Assembly: GCA_026874595.1 (NCBI GenBank)
Contig: CM049307.1
Span: 72,392,643-72,456,642 of the forward strand
From: Sipunculus nudus
Taxonomy: Eukaryota; Annelida; Sipuncula; Golfingiida; Sipunculidae
Length of the DNA stretch: 64,000 nucleotides
Direction of reading: 5' to 3'
The position numbers and the translations under genes were made by a program. A model generated the notes under the pieces. The model worked only from the letters and a program-made list of their open reading frames with translations. It had not been told where the DNA came from and did no database searches. This document shows positions 11,421-21,661 of this stretch, one piece after another (within the stretch, counting starts at the first letter, position 1; each line of letters begins with the position of its first letter).

Positions 11421-12835
11421 CTACAATCTCTGGCCATGATTCCCTGTAAATTCTTATCATGGTGTGTGATTGTTGGGGCTGCACGTCCCATATCACATTC
11501 TTGTTGACAACTACAATCTCTGGCCATGATTCCCTGTAAATTCTTATCATGGTGTGTGATTGTTGGGGCTGCGCGTCCCATATCACATTCTTGTTGACAA
11601 CTACAATCTCTGGCCATGATTCCCTGTAAATTCTTATTATGGTGTGTGATTGTTGGGGCTGCGCGTCCCATATCACATTCTTGTTGACAACTACAATCTC
11701 TGGCCATGATTCCCTGTAAATTCTTATCATGGTGTGTGATTGTTGGGGCTGCGCGTCCCATATCACATTCTTGTTGACAACTACAGTCTCTGGCCATGAT
11801 TCCCTGTAAATTCTTATCATGGTGTGTGATTGTTGGGGCTGCGCGTCCCATATCACATTCTTGTTGACAACTACAGTCTCTGGCCATGATTCCCTGTAAA
11901 TTCTTATCATGGTGTGTGATTGTTGGGGGTTGCGCGTCCCATATCACATTCTTGTTGACAACTACAATCTCTGGCCATGATTCCCTGTAAATTCTTATCA
12001 TGGTGTGTGATTGTTGGGGCTGCGCATCCCATATCACATTCTTGTTGACAACTACAATCTCTGGCCATGGTTCCCTGTAAATTCTTATCATGGTGTGTGA
12101 TTGTTGGGGCTGCGCGTCCCATATCACAGATTCTTGTTGACAACTACAATCACTGGCCATGATTCCCTGTAAATTTTTATTATGGTGCATGATTGTGGAG
12201 ACTGCATGTGTCCAATATCACAGATTCTTGTTGACAGCTGCAGTCTCTTGCTGTGATTTCTCATAAATTCTTATTATGATGTGTGATAGTGGGGGCTGCG
12301 CGTCCCATATCACATTCTTGTTGACAACTACAATCTCTGGCCATGATTCCCTGTAAATTCTTATCATGGTGTGTGATTGTTGGGGCTGCGCGTCCCATAT
12401 CACATTCTTGTTGACAACTACAATCTCTGGCCATGATTCCCTGTAAATTCTTATCATGGTGTGTGATTGTTGGGGCTGCGCGTCCCATATCACATTCTTG
12501 TTGACAACTACAATCTCTGACCATGATTCCCTGTAAATTCTTATCATGGTGTGTGATTGTTGGGGCTGCGCGTCCCATATCACAGATTCTTGTTGACAAC
12601 TACAATCACTGGCCATGATTCCCTGTAAATTTTTATTGTGGTGCATGATTGTGGAGACTGCATGTGTCCAATATCACAGATTCTTGTTGACAGCTGCAGT
12701 CTCTCGCTGTGATTCCTCATAAATTCTTATTATGATGTGTGATAGTGGGGGCTGCACGTCCCATATCACAGATTCTTGTTGACAGCTGCAATCTCTGGCC
12801 ATGATTCCCTGTAAATTCTTATAATGGTGCATCTT
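11421..12835. repeat. 90-bp tandem satellite, about 16 units, with higher-order structure
   Basis: Units begin CTACAATCTCTGGCCATGAT at 11421, 11511, 11601, 11691, 11781, 11871, 11962 and 12052, and run on with 90-94 bp spacing to about 12830. Neighbouring standard units differ by only a few bases. Two diverged units (12143-12327), marked by CACAGATTCTTG, 'ggagactgcatgtgtcc' and 'gctgtgattt', recur almost unchanged at 12600-12785. That gives a higher-order block of about 457 bp (three standard units plus the divergent pair). Because 90 is divisible by three, long open frames of up to 293 codons arise in more than one frame of the minus strand. They are by-products, not genes. Confidence 0.95.
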
Positions 12836-12954
12836 AGGAAAATTTATTAATCATAGTACCGAGGATGTTTTCACTTGTGTCCCTGAGTAGTGACTGACAG
12901 TTTTATTGTTTTGACATTTTCTTTTATTAATTTTGTCTGATGAGCCTGATACTG

Positions 12955-13067
12955 TCTCTTTTTATATACGCCAGCCTTAAATAGAAGCCGGCTTTGTTTA
13001 GACGCTGGGTGAAAGCAGCGTTTGAAAAAAATAAACACCTGGACGTCTATTCAAGGAAATACGGTAA
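12955..13067 (-). mobile_element. Terminal fragment of a DNA transposon or MITE
   Basis: Read on the minus strand, the segment begins TACCGTATTTCC TTGAATAG and includes GACGTCCAGGTG, GCGTC and AAGCCGGC before fading at TATATAAAAAG. I recall this start as a terminal sequence of mariner-like MITEs in marine invertebrates. Only one end is present here, and a fragment of another repeat follows directly. Confidence 0.35.
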
Positions 13068-13318
13068 GTTTAATTTCCAGCAAAATCCATGCATATTTGA
13101 TGAGGTCAGAAGTCACCAGATTATGGTTGCGCAGTAATTACTTACCAAGATGACTTACCAAAAGTCTGGCGGATTATCATGAAACTCATTTTGAATATTT
13201 ACCAATACAGCTTTCTCACCTGTATTACATTGTGAGCTAAATTCACACATATTTCATATGAAGTCAGATGTCACAAGATATGCGACAGATGTATTATGCA
13301 CCATTTGCGGTGCTCTTC
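13068..13318 (+). mobile_element. Helitron-like (HINE-type) repeat, family 6, 3' fragment
   Basis: This aligns with 19608-19988, sharing 'aatccatgcatatt', 'gaggtcagaagtcac', 'cttaccaaaa' and 'tttaccaata'. Near its end is a clean hairpin, GCACC-ATTTGC-GGTGC (13298-13313), followed by TCTTC|TT. The partner copy has the same position mutated and ends TTCTTG|TT. Only the 3' part is present. Confidence 0.55.
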
Positions 13319-13640
13319 TTCACATGTAAACCTGTCAGATTTTGATGTTTCCAGTTCTATTTTAAGTATTTTTCCAAGAAATAAGCATTTGGTATGTGTG
13401 ACACATGATAGCATGTTTTGGGCTTTATTCCTACTATGGGTCTTGAATGATTCAATTAGTTTCATGATTATTTCACTTAGAGAAAGGTTTATGTCTGTCC
13501 TGTGATTGCTTATTTCACCTACTTGATACAGTGATCTTGAGATTTGAATGAGCTCGCTGATGAGGTAACACATATCACATACTCAACTGAAAACTTTGTT
13601 TACCAATGATTCTACATCTCCAGCCATCAAAACCAGAGTA
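13319..13640. other. no gene seen
   Basis: Short spacer between two mobile elements. Its open frames on both strands look incidental. Confidence 0.3.
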
Positions 13641-14580
13641 CAGTGAAGTCTCTTAATAACAGGGTCCGTTACAATGGAAGACTCGAGTTACTGACAAATC
13701 TCTAGGAAACGAACGAGTGAAAGTTAAAATTGGCTTCAATATAACAGAAAATTCGAGTTCCAGATCCGAACTGACTTTCATGAAACAAAATGAACCTCGC
13801 CAATATAGGCAGAATCCTTATAATGAACTTGAGTGGCGGCAGTGAGGACCATGTTTCCCCAGTCATTTGATCGCGGGGGGAAGCATGGAGAACTGGAGAA
13901 GACACTCTTCATCAGAAAACCAAGGGTCCCCCAAAGAGAACAACACTTCCTCTGTCCAGGCACTGGAGGCAGACATCAGGAGTCTTGGTATGGAACTGCC
14001 ACTAGGAGCAGAGCAGTATGCCGCTGTCGATTCAGCTGCAGAAATCGAAGCCGAGTTGGACAATGCAAGTATTCTGTCGATCATGGGAGCAACAGTGGAC
14101 CAGGAGGAGGATGGTGCCATAGAAGGAGACGTGAATTATTCGCCGGTCGAACCTATAAAGAGGTCTGATGCCAGGGATGGTCTGCAGGCCGCGATCAAGT
14201 TCTTCTAACAGCAACCAGACGCCGCGGATAGGGCTAATATACTGGAGAATCTTTTGCATGCCTCCACAGTGCTGGATTCACCATACGGATGTAAAAAGGC
14301 TAGCATCACAGATTTTTTTTTTCACTGGAGAATTTTTCAACAGATTATGTACATTAAAGTTGTAAATTTTTGCTTTGCATATATGTTCATTATGTAATAA
14401 ACATTTAATTTTATTTGAACTTTTTGTTATTTTTGGGTGAATGTACACGTGTGCGTATGTGCTTTTATCAATTTTCTGCCATGCAACATAAATGGCATAC
14501 TCCGAAGTTTCATTACAACAGAAATTTGATTTACAGAATTAATTCCCATGGAACAAACGTGCGCTATAACGAGACCACCG
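13641..14580 (+). mobile_element. pogo/Tigger-type DNA transposon remnant
   Basis: The left end, after a TA at 13639-13640, reads CAGTGAAGTCTCTTAATAAC. The right end reads CTATAACGAGACCACCG, followed by TA (14581-14582). Its complement, CGGTGGTCTCGTTATAG, aligns with the left end, giving imperfect terminal inverted repeats with a TA duplication, as expected of the Tc1/mariner-pogo group. Between them lie only a transposase C-terminus and a polyadenylation signal AATAAA (14396-14401), so most of the transposase has been deleted. Confidence 0.55.
13864..14330 (+). pseudogene. Transposase C-terminal remnant (Tigger-like)
   Basis: An open frame runs from a possible splice acceptor (gtttccccag, 13863) to a TAA at 14206. 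It includes MENWRRHSSSENQG, an acidic stretch (AAEIEAELDNASIL ... DQEEDGAIEGD), and SDARDGLQAAIKFF. In the same frame past the stop it reads QQPDAADRANILENLL and HASTVLDSPYGC. An acidic tail followed by a helical 'ALxxxxxFxExxPD' segment is usual at the C-terminus of Tigger/jerky-like transposases, which cut and paste DNA through an upstream DDE domain. That domain and the DNA-binding domain are absent here. The stop appears to replace a glutamate or glutamine codon. Alternatively it is a small lineage-specific protein ending at 14208, but the flanking inverted repeats favour a transposon relic. Confidence 0.4.
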
Positions 14581-15440
14581 TACATGTGAAGAATAATACA
14601 AATGTGACAGAACTGGCCAGAAAATATCACTAAAGAAATTTTTTTGGCTGATGAGCAAGGATATATCAGAGCAGAGAACATCACAGAAAGGTCACCTACT
14701 GAATGTGAAACTGTCAGTGCCAGTCATTCATGACATTTTGTCATTTCTTCTATCTTGACACATTTTCCAGATGAAAATTTGGTTGTTGTAGATTTATCAT
14801 TTTGTTAATAATCCAGAAGTAAAAAACTGGGCAATGAATGTCAGAAGACCCATTTGTGTGTAGGTTCTTTTGTTTTTTTCTGGTGTATTTCATGTCGTTT
14901 TTGACATCATCAGTGAATCAATGTTTGTTTCATGATCAGATGCTCACCATGATAACTTAAAGGCTTCATGACAAAAAAAAAGGTTTCTTCATGCATCAAA
15001 TGCCTGCCCTCGCCAGACAAATCAGCATTCTCTTTTTCAGACTCCCAAACTTTGTCCCACTCAAATATATTGAAACATGTTAGCCCTGCATGGTGTGATT
15101 TTACTGTATCTGGAGTTATAGATAACTGGTGCAATTTCATCTAAAGCCCCATCCTAAACTGTTAAAACATATCTGAACAGAAGTGTTGATACACATATAG
15201 TTTTAGGAAAATATTTCATTTAGATATCAAATGTACTACATATCGTCCACCTTCAGAGTAATGATTTTGAAGTTTATTTAACCGATAGTCCGAGGGATAA
15301 ATTTGATAGAACAGAAAATTATTGTATTGGGCACTTCTTGGGTGTGTGGATAAGTGTCATAGGTGTACCTTTTCTTGAGTCATTTTTGTTAAAAGTAATA
15401 CCTTACTTGTTTCATAATGTTCAGGTATTAATCATATGCT
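14581..15440. other. no gene seen
   Basis: Nothing supported on either strand. The short open frame on the minus strand (15140-14910) has no recognisable features. Confidence 0.35.
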
Positions 15441-15448
15441 ATTATCAA

Positions 15449-16250
15449 CAGGGTTGGGGCCAGGTACTTGTACCTGTACCTGTACCTAGGTACACATTTC
15501 AGAGTACCTGTACCTGTACCTGCCAGTCATGAGTAGGAAGTACCTTGTACCTTTACCTGGAACTAAAGTACCTCTACCTGGTACAAGGTACTCCAGGTAC
15601 ATTTTCATATTTTTAAGTTTTTTTTTAAGTTTTTTCTCTTTTAGTATTAAATTTGGTACATGTAGTGATGTTTGTTAAATGCATTGACAGTAGCTACATG
15701 TAAATGAAACTGTACTTTGTGTACTTTTAGTGTACTTGAATATCATGTTTGTGAATTTATGGTGTCATACTGTATTTGGTGCACTTAATGGACTTTCAGT
15801 ACCCTTTAATATCATGTTTGTGAATGTATGGTGACATACTGACTTTGGTGTACTTAATGGACTTTTGTAAAGTTGAATATCATGTTTGTAAATGTATGGT
15901 GTCATAATCTAGTTGGTGCACTTAATGGACTTTTAATACACTTGCATATCATAAGCTGTATCAACCTTACATAAAATATACTTTAAAAAGGACTTCAGTA
16001 TTATTTGATAGAAATAAGGCATCTTAATTTGCGTATACATGAATTTATGATGCTGTTATTACCAGTAAAAACGTCTTTCAAGTGATCCTAAAATAAATAT
16101 ACCTGTACCTGTACCTAGGTACTTTCTAAAGTACCTGTACCTGTTCCCTGGTACTCTGTGAAAATCAAGTACCTGTACCTGTACCTGGCCAATCCACAAG
16201 TACCTGTACCTGTACCTAGGTACTTTTACTTGTACCTGGCCCCAACCCTC
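15449..16250. mobile_element. hAT MITE with intact 8-bp target duplication
   Basis: ATTATCAA at 15441-15448 is repeated at 16251-16258. Between them the element starts CAGGGTTGGGGCCAGGTAC and ends GTACCTGGCCCCAACCCTC, so 18 bp are perfectly inverted and only the outermost base differs. Many GTACCT/TACCTG repeats crowd both ends (15461-15600 and 16101-16240), as expected of hAT subterminal transposase-binding sites. The middle has about three copies of a 69-bp unit beginning TATCATGTTTGT (15741, 15810, 15878, partial at 15947). At 802 bp with no open frame, it is non-autonomous and would need a hAT transposase from elsewhere. Confidence 0.92.
15737..15955. repeat. 69-bp tandem repeat inside the hAT MITE
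   Basis: Units of 68-69 bp share TATCATGTTTGTGAAT, 'tatggtgtcata' and 'ttggtgcacttaatggac'. There are about three full copies, with 80-90% similarity by eye. Confidence 0.8.
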
Positions 16251-16258
16251 ATTATCAA

Positions 16259-17204
16259 ATAAGACAAATGAATTAAAGTGTTAAACTTCCAATGTTTGTA
16301 TCATTTGATATTTTCCTTTTCTGTGGTTTTCCATATTTACCAGGGGTAGGGGGGATGCAGTTCCTCTCATCTACAAAAATTATAGCTGCCACTTTTTTCA
16401 GATGTTTGGCCAACAGAGAATGGGTTAGGGAGGGGAGATCACTGATTCATAGGATTTGTGTGACCACTTTTCTGGATCAGCCTAGAACTTGAATTAATGA
16501 GATATTATGGCCTTAGGGGGCTTTCTTGTGTGCCCTTGTTGAGTTGAGAACAATAAGAAACACAAAGACATCCAGCCACAGCCCACAAAGAAGAACCCTT
16601 ATTGATCAGGCCTGGTGCTTACAGCCCAGCAGCTGAGGGGGCCTACCAGCCCCATACTCAGGTACATGACTCTGTATACAGCCATACCGGCAGTGCAGAA
16701 AGGTAAATATATCATTCAAATGTCCTGGTACCCTGCTTTCCAGGCACACCAGGGTAATCTTATATAGATATGTGTATGTAGGTCTCAGAATCATACAGAT
16801 GATATTGATGTAGGATATCCTAATTGCTTCCTTAATTACAGTATATTAAATATGTGTATCAAGGATTAATGTGTAGTCATATGTGTAACCAAAATGGGCA
16901 GATTATATCTGGTGTTTTGCTAGAAACCAGTAAACCTTGGAGGCCAAGAAATTGAGCAAGCCAGTGTTATGTGTTGAAGTGATAGGTCTTTTTTAGAGGG
17001 GAGTTAGAATTTTCTACTGACTTTACTGATTTTGAATATACATTATAACAGGAATAATCAACATTATGACAGGCATTAGTGACATTGTAATAGGCATTAT
17101 TAACAACATTATAACAGGAAATACTTGTGTCAACAGCCATATTTTAAAGCATAATAACTTATTTGATCAGGTGATTGAGGTGAATTTGTTTATTGTTTTG
17201 CTTT
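16259..17204. other. no gene; one short degenerate tandem repeat
   Basis: No exon supported. At 17041-17113 there are three and a half units of 21-24 bp, CATTATAACAGGaataatcaa and variants (CATTATGACAGGCATTA, CATTGTAATAGGCATTA). Confidence 0.45.
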
Positions 17205-17992
17205 ATTGACCCTCAGTCTTAGTGGCTGAAGGGCTACCAGTATTGTCGTCATCCAAGCCGTCTGTCCATCCAGCGTGTGTTAACATTTCCCTTGCAAGTG
17301 AGATATCTCAAAAAGAATTCACAGTTGGAATTTTATTTCTTCAGTGCAGATGTATATTAACAAAATCTCAGTCAAGTTCGAAGATGGGTGACCTTTACTT
17401 ATTTTTCAATGTTTTAGAGTGAATTATAAAAAAAATAGAAGCTTATTTCTAAGGTACCACTGGGTGGATTGTTATATAAAATATGCTATGATTATTGGCA
17501 CTGATAGTCTGTAACTGCTACACAAATTTTGGGGCACCACCTCCATTTTCTAATTTTTTAAGAATATTTAAATCAGATTTTTCAATTTTGGCTTTGTGAA
17601 CGTATTCAACACAGGAACTTCATTTCTTCAGTGCTGATACATTTCAACAAAATCTCGGTCAAGTTCAAAGATTGGTGACCTTGACCTTCTATTCAAGGTC
17701 ACAGAGCTTATATTAAAAAACTTAGGACTAGGAACTTATTTCTCAGGAACCACTTGGTGGATTGTTTTGAAATATGGAATGGTCATTGGCCTTGATGATC
17801 TCTCAAGTGCTGCATGACTTAAAAAGGCTAGGTGCCAGACTTACTAAGTTCATAACTTGAACAAGAGACATATGATCAGATATAGATCCATGTGACAACA
17901 ATTATTACATGAATACTTGTTACTGTTACCACCCATAAATACGGCTCTTTTGGCTGAGGGCTCATGTCAGCTTTTGCTGATATATATTCTAG
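17205..17992 (+). mobile_element. Helitron-like (HINE-type) element, family 2, copy a
   Basis: The left part CTCAGTCTTAGTGGCTGAAGG is a decayed form of the left end at 39863. The right end carries GGCTGAGGGCT, the perfect stem-loop TCAGC-TTTT-GCTGA (17967-17980) and the terminus ATTCTAG|TT (17992). Two interior units of about 300 bp start near 17285 and 17590, each containing 'gatatctcaaaaag'-like and 'ggtcaagttc(g/a)aaga' phrases. The (CCGT)n run of the other copy has decayed to 'ccgtctgtccatccagcgtg'. No coding potential. Confidence 0.65.
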
Positions 17993-19325
17993 TTGTGTAT
18001 GGTTGGATGTCTAATATCTATACAAGCAGTTAACTTTGTATTACCAAGAATTCATTTGCAAAATCACAGGCTGATGCAAACTATCCTTTGGCAAACGGTT
18101 GAAAAAAAAATATATTATAAAACAATAAGCTGAGACTTCTTAACTGAATATTAAACATGTTTGGCCAAGAATTATTCTGAAAAAAATTATCTCAGAGGAA
18201 CATCAGTGATGGCAGAATAATATTATCTGTATATCCTCAGATTCCTCACTAGCAAACCCATGGAATTCATTTTTACATTATTTAATTCCAAATCATACAG
18301 ATAAATGTACCTTGAACCTCTGGGTTTTGAGTGACTTGAGATTTGAAGTATTATCTGATGAGGAGAACAGATTCTAATCTGAATATCTTGGCTGTCACCT
18401 TGTGGATCACCTTAATTTTATTTTGTGTTTGTGACAGTTAAATTCTGTGATATCAGTACCTTAAGATATAGCACTGCCACAGAATGCATTTTCTAAATTT
18501 ATAAGCTGTGTGTTGTGACCTTTTGGGTCATTGGTTATCATTTTTATGGTCCAACTTTGCATTCAGGGTGTGTGACTATTTCTCTTTTACTTGGAGGAAA
18601 CATTTCCACTTGATTTGGCATCAATGAATATTCTATGATAGATAAATGCTCCACATCTTCCTTTGAGATGGCAGTCCTGCAGTTATCCCAGTCTTAGTAC
18701 AGGCCAGCACAGTGTCTGGATCAGCCTGTGACAGACTGCAGGGTCTGATCATCTCAGTCTGGCCCAGGCATTCCACAAACAACACATAAACCCTGTATGA
18801 TCAGCCTCTATCTATGGAACAGGTTCAGCAGAGCAGCTCAATACCAGCAGATGAATTGTCTCTCCCTTTGAAATAAGCTCGCTGTAAGAAGAGGAGTCTG
18901 TACACAGGGCAGAGGTTGGACAGTAAAGGAACATCTTTCATGTTTTATGCATGCTGCAGCAGCTTGCAGACAAAGGGTGTCAATTGACTGTGTTTGCTGC
19001 TGAAGAGTCTGATAAAATTACCAGCCTGGAAAAAGCCATTTCTTGTCTGTGGATTGGTTAACTGTAGCTGTATACAGGACAATTTAGTAACAGTATTATC
19101 TAATGGACATCCTCCTCAGAGTGCATTATGTCAGGAATTTGATTGACAGGTGTAAGGAGGCTTTCAGACCAAAATGGTTATTGAATCACCAGCAAATCTT
19201 CCTGGAGAATAATGTCACAGGATTTAGAAGCATATACAGTTAGTGGTATTAACCCTATATCCTTCAGTAAGATGTTTATATGCATTCTATGTCAAACTAA
19301 GAATTGGGTTGGTAAGATATCTGGT
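17993..19325. other. no gene seen
   Basis: AT-rich up to about 18650, then a stretch of more balanced composition (18660-19000) without a usable reading frame or recognised repeat. Confidence 0.35.
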
Positions 19326-19988
19326 TCTTATACGCCTGTTATATGAAGGGAGTATTATGATAAAACCACCTTCTGTCCGTTAACTTTTAGTACAGCTGCC
19401 ATAACTAACTGGGGCATTGATGGATTTTGGTGAACACTCACCATTAGTACTTACCAACTGATTATCTTGCCCAAGTTCGATTATGGGCAACGTCCAGGCA
19501 TATTAATTAAGGTCATGGGTCACTCGGCTACTTTGCTGTGTTGCAGTGATAACTTATATGAATTATGCTGATAAAACTCATCAGAAAAATTAATCAATAA
19601 AATATTCAAGTTTAAATTCCAGCATAATCCATGCATATTCAATGAAGTCAGAGGTCACTGCACTTTGGAGGTATCTTGGTGACTTACCAAAATTCCTATG
19701 GATTTTCATGAAACTCAATATACATATTTACCAATAGAGTTTCTCACCTGAAGTACCTTCTCATAAAATTCACACATATTTGATGGGGTCAGAGGTCACT
19801 GAACATCAGAGGTACCTTGGTGACTTACAAAAATCCTATGAATTTACATGAAACCCATTATAGTATATATATTTACCAATAGTGTCTCTCTCCTGAATTA
19901 CCTTCTCATCAAAGTTCACACATATTTAATGAGGCCAGAGGTCACCAGATACTTGACATGCATATTATGCATGTTTGCAGTGTTCTTG
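19326..19988 (+). mobile_element. Helitron-like (HINE-type) element, family 6
   Basis: It begins near TACGCCTGTTATATGAAGGG AGTATTATG and ends near GCAGTGTTCTTG|TT (19988). The interior holds about two and a half copies of a roughly 145-bp unit (19608, 19753, 19890) with 'gaggtcac', 'ggtgacttac' and 'tttaccaatag'. Fragments of the same family lie at 13068 and 27888. The 3' hairpin is mutated here but intact in the 13.3-kb copy. Confidence 0.55.
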
Positions 19989-21513
19989 TTATATCATGAT
20001 AATGTACCTGGTGCGGGAACTCCAGTGCTTTTTATCATATATCAAATGTCAGTTCTTTCTGCCATGTCTTTGGGACTACATGCCTCAGGGTTTTTTAGAG
20101 AGAACACCACTTTTTTTTCATTTAAACATCTTGAACATACAATACCTTTATTCTTTTGATTCTATGTTTACTTCTATATAGAATTTTATGCAATTCATTT
20201 AAATAACAAATGCTCTTGATTTTCTGGACACAGAAAGACCCTGGTGCTCCCATTATCCTTTGGTAATTATCCTAAAAGGGCATGTTTGTGAACCAAAACT
20301 GTGGACAAAAAAACACATATCGTGATCTCACGACAATAGGGAAGTTTAAGATATGATTATGGCAGCTGTTCAGTATCATCATATTCCCAAATATACCAGT
20401 TTTAGTCCGAACTCAACTTATTAAGAGTACAATTGTTAATGGTTCTTTAAACAGTCATGAAAATCGTATGCTCACGGTGCAGCTAAAATTAGTAATAGGG
20501 TTTCTTTTGATGTTCAGCATGGATAGCATTGCTTGTATTTTTTTATAGATTTACTTAAAAATCATGATTGGAGGTCCATGATAAGATTCTTACCTGCTTT
20601 GATGGATGCCTTGGAAACTTAAAAAGACAGCAGTTGTAGGTTAGAGTTAGGGCCATGGATATGAGCTAGTGGTGTGTCAATCAATCGATTATATCATTGA
20701 TTGGTCTTTCAGTCATGGAACATGATTTTACATTGATTCTTGCCACTACTGTGAGCATTGTTTATGTGCATTTATTGGTCCCTCTCCAAGGTTGCTTTAG
20801 ATGACATGGCATCTGTGATTGCCTATGGTAAAGAAATATATCTTTGCTGTGAAAAGATGATTTTTTTTAATTATTTCTGTTTGAGTGGAACTGCTCAATC
20901 CAGTAAAAGATAGTATTTTAGTTATTTTACTGGTCATTTAGGACTAGTGCTGCGAGAAATTTCAAGTGATGCCATCTCTGTTGTGTCATTACACATACTG
21001 TAGTGTTTCACTGGAGGCTTTCCTGGGTACTCCTGGTCACAGAGCCATCAAATTCATCAATTAAGGGTTACATGATTCATCATTTAGCAGAGTAACTTTA
21101 GGTTTTTTGGCCAGTGTTTTGGGGGAAGTATGTACCTTCAGGACACATTGGGAATCAGACTGGCTCATATAGATTGCCATCAGAACAGGAACGGCTTCAC
21201 AAGTTGTCATGTTAGGTGCCGTCCTGTTTTCTTTGGTTAATACAACACTGTGACAAATTACACATTATGAGTGCTGGTGTCACCCTGCAGAAGACAGGTT
21301 GGTGGTTCCTAACACCTCAGCCTACACAAGACTGCTCAAGATTTTCTTCAACATCTTTTCTTCCTGTATTTAGCACTTTTCTTACTACATTTAGCTAGAC
21401 TTTAGGTTCTTTCTTTACTGTCCAGGCCTTGCAGATTCCACAAGAATATGCATCTTAAAAAGAATCTTGGCTTTAAGTGATTTAGAACATTGGATTAATG
21501 TCTCAAACAGTGA
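19989..21513. other. no gene; possible hAT-like end at 20667
   Basis: No exon supported. AGTGGTGTGTCAATCAATCG at 20670 resembles 40930 (ATGGTGTGCCAATTAAACG) and, on the opposite strand, the end at 29605. All three look like decayed ends of one hAT-type MITE. Confidence 0.3.
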
Positions 21514-21661
21514 CAGGCCCACCTCTATTATGGACACCAGTGGTACCAGACAAAATAGTCTAAGAGTTGGAAGTCTGTGACCTCTCTAATATGAACATTG
21601 ATGGTATGTGCAAAAACCCTGGTGCTGTACCAGTAGTGTCTGTAATTTGGAGGTTCCACTG
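21514..21661. mobile_element. 148-bp pogo-like MITE
   Basis: The left end CAGGCCCACCTCTATTATGG and the complement of the right end, CAGTGGAACCTCCAAATTAC, align over some 38 bases (shared ACCTC, TTA, GACAC, TGGTAC). The right end is followed by TA (21662-21663). The size, inverted ends and TA target fit a pogo/Tigger-derived MITE. The left TA has decayed. Confidence 0.55.

Noticed and set aside
11309-12190. 293-codon open frame on the minus strand, with further long frames overlapping
   Set aside because: It is produced by the 90-bp satellite: the unit length is a multiple of three, and two frames are open at once. No start context, splice sites or domain.
11421-12835. Regularly spaced repeats resembling a CRISPR array
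   Set aside because: The whole 90-bp unit is repeated, with no unique spacers, in a eukaryotic context. It is a satellite.
15461-16245. GTACCT arrays as an independent microsatellite
   Set aside because: They lie symmetrically inside the inverted ends of the hAT MITE and are better read as its subterminal repeats.
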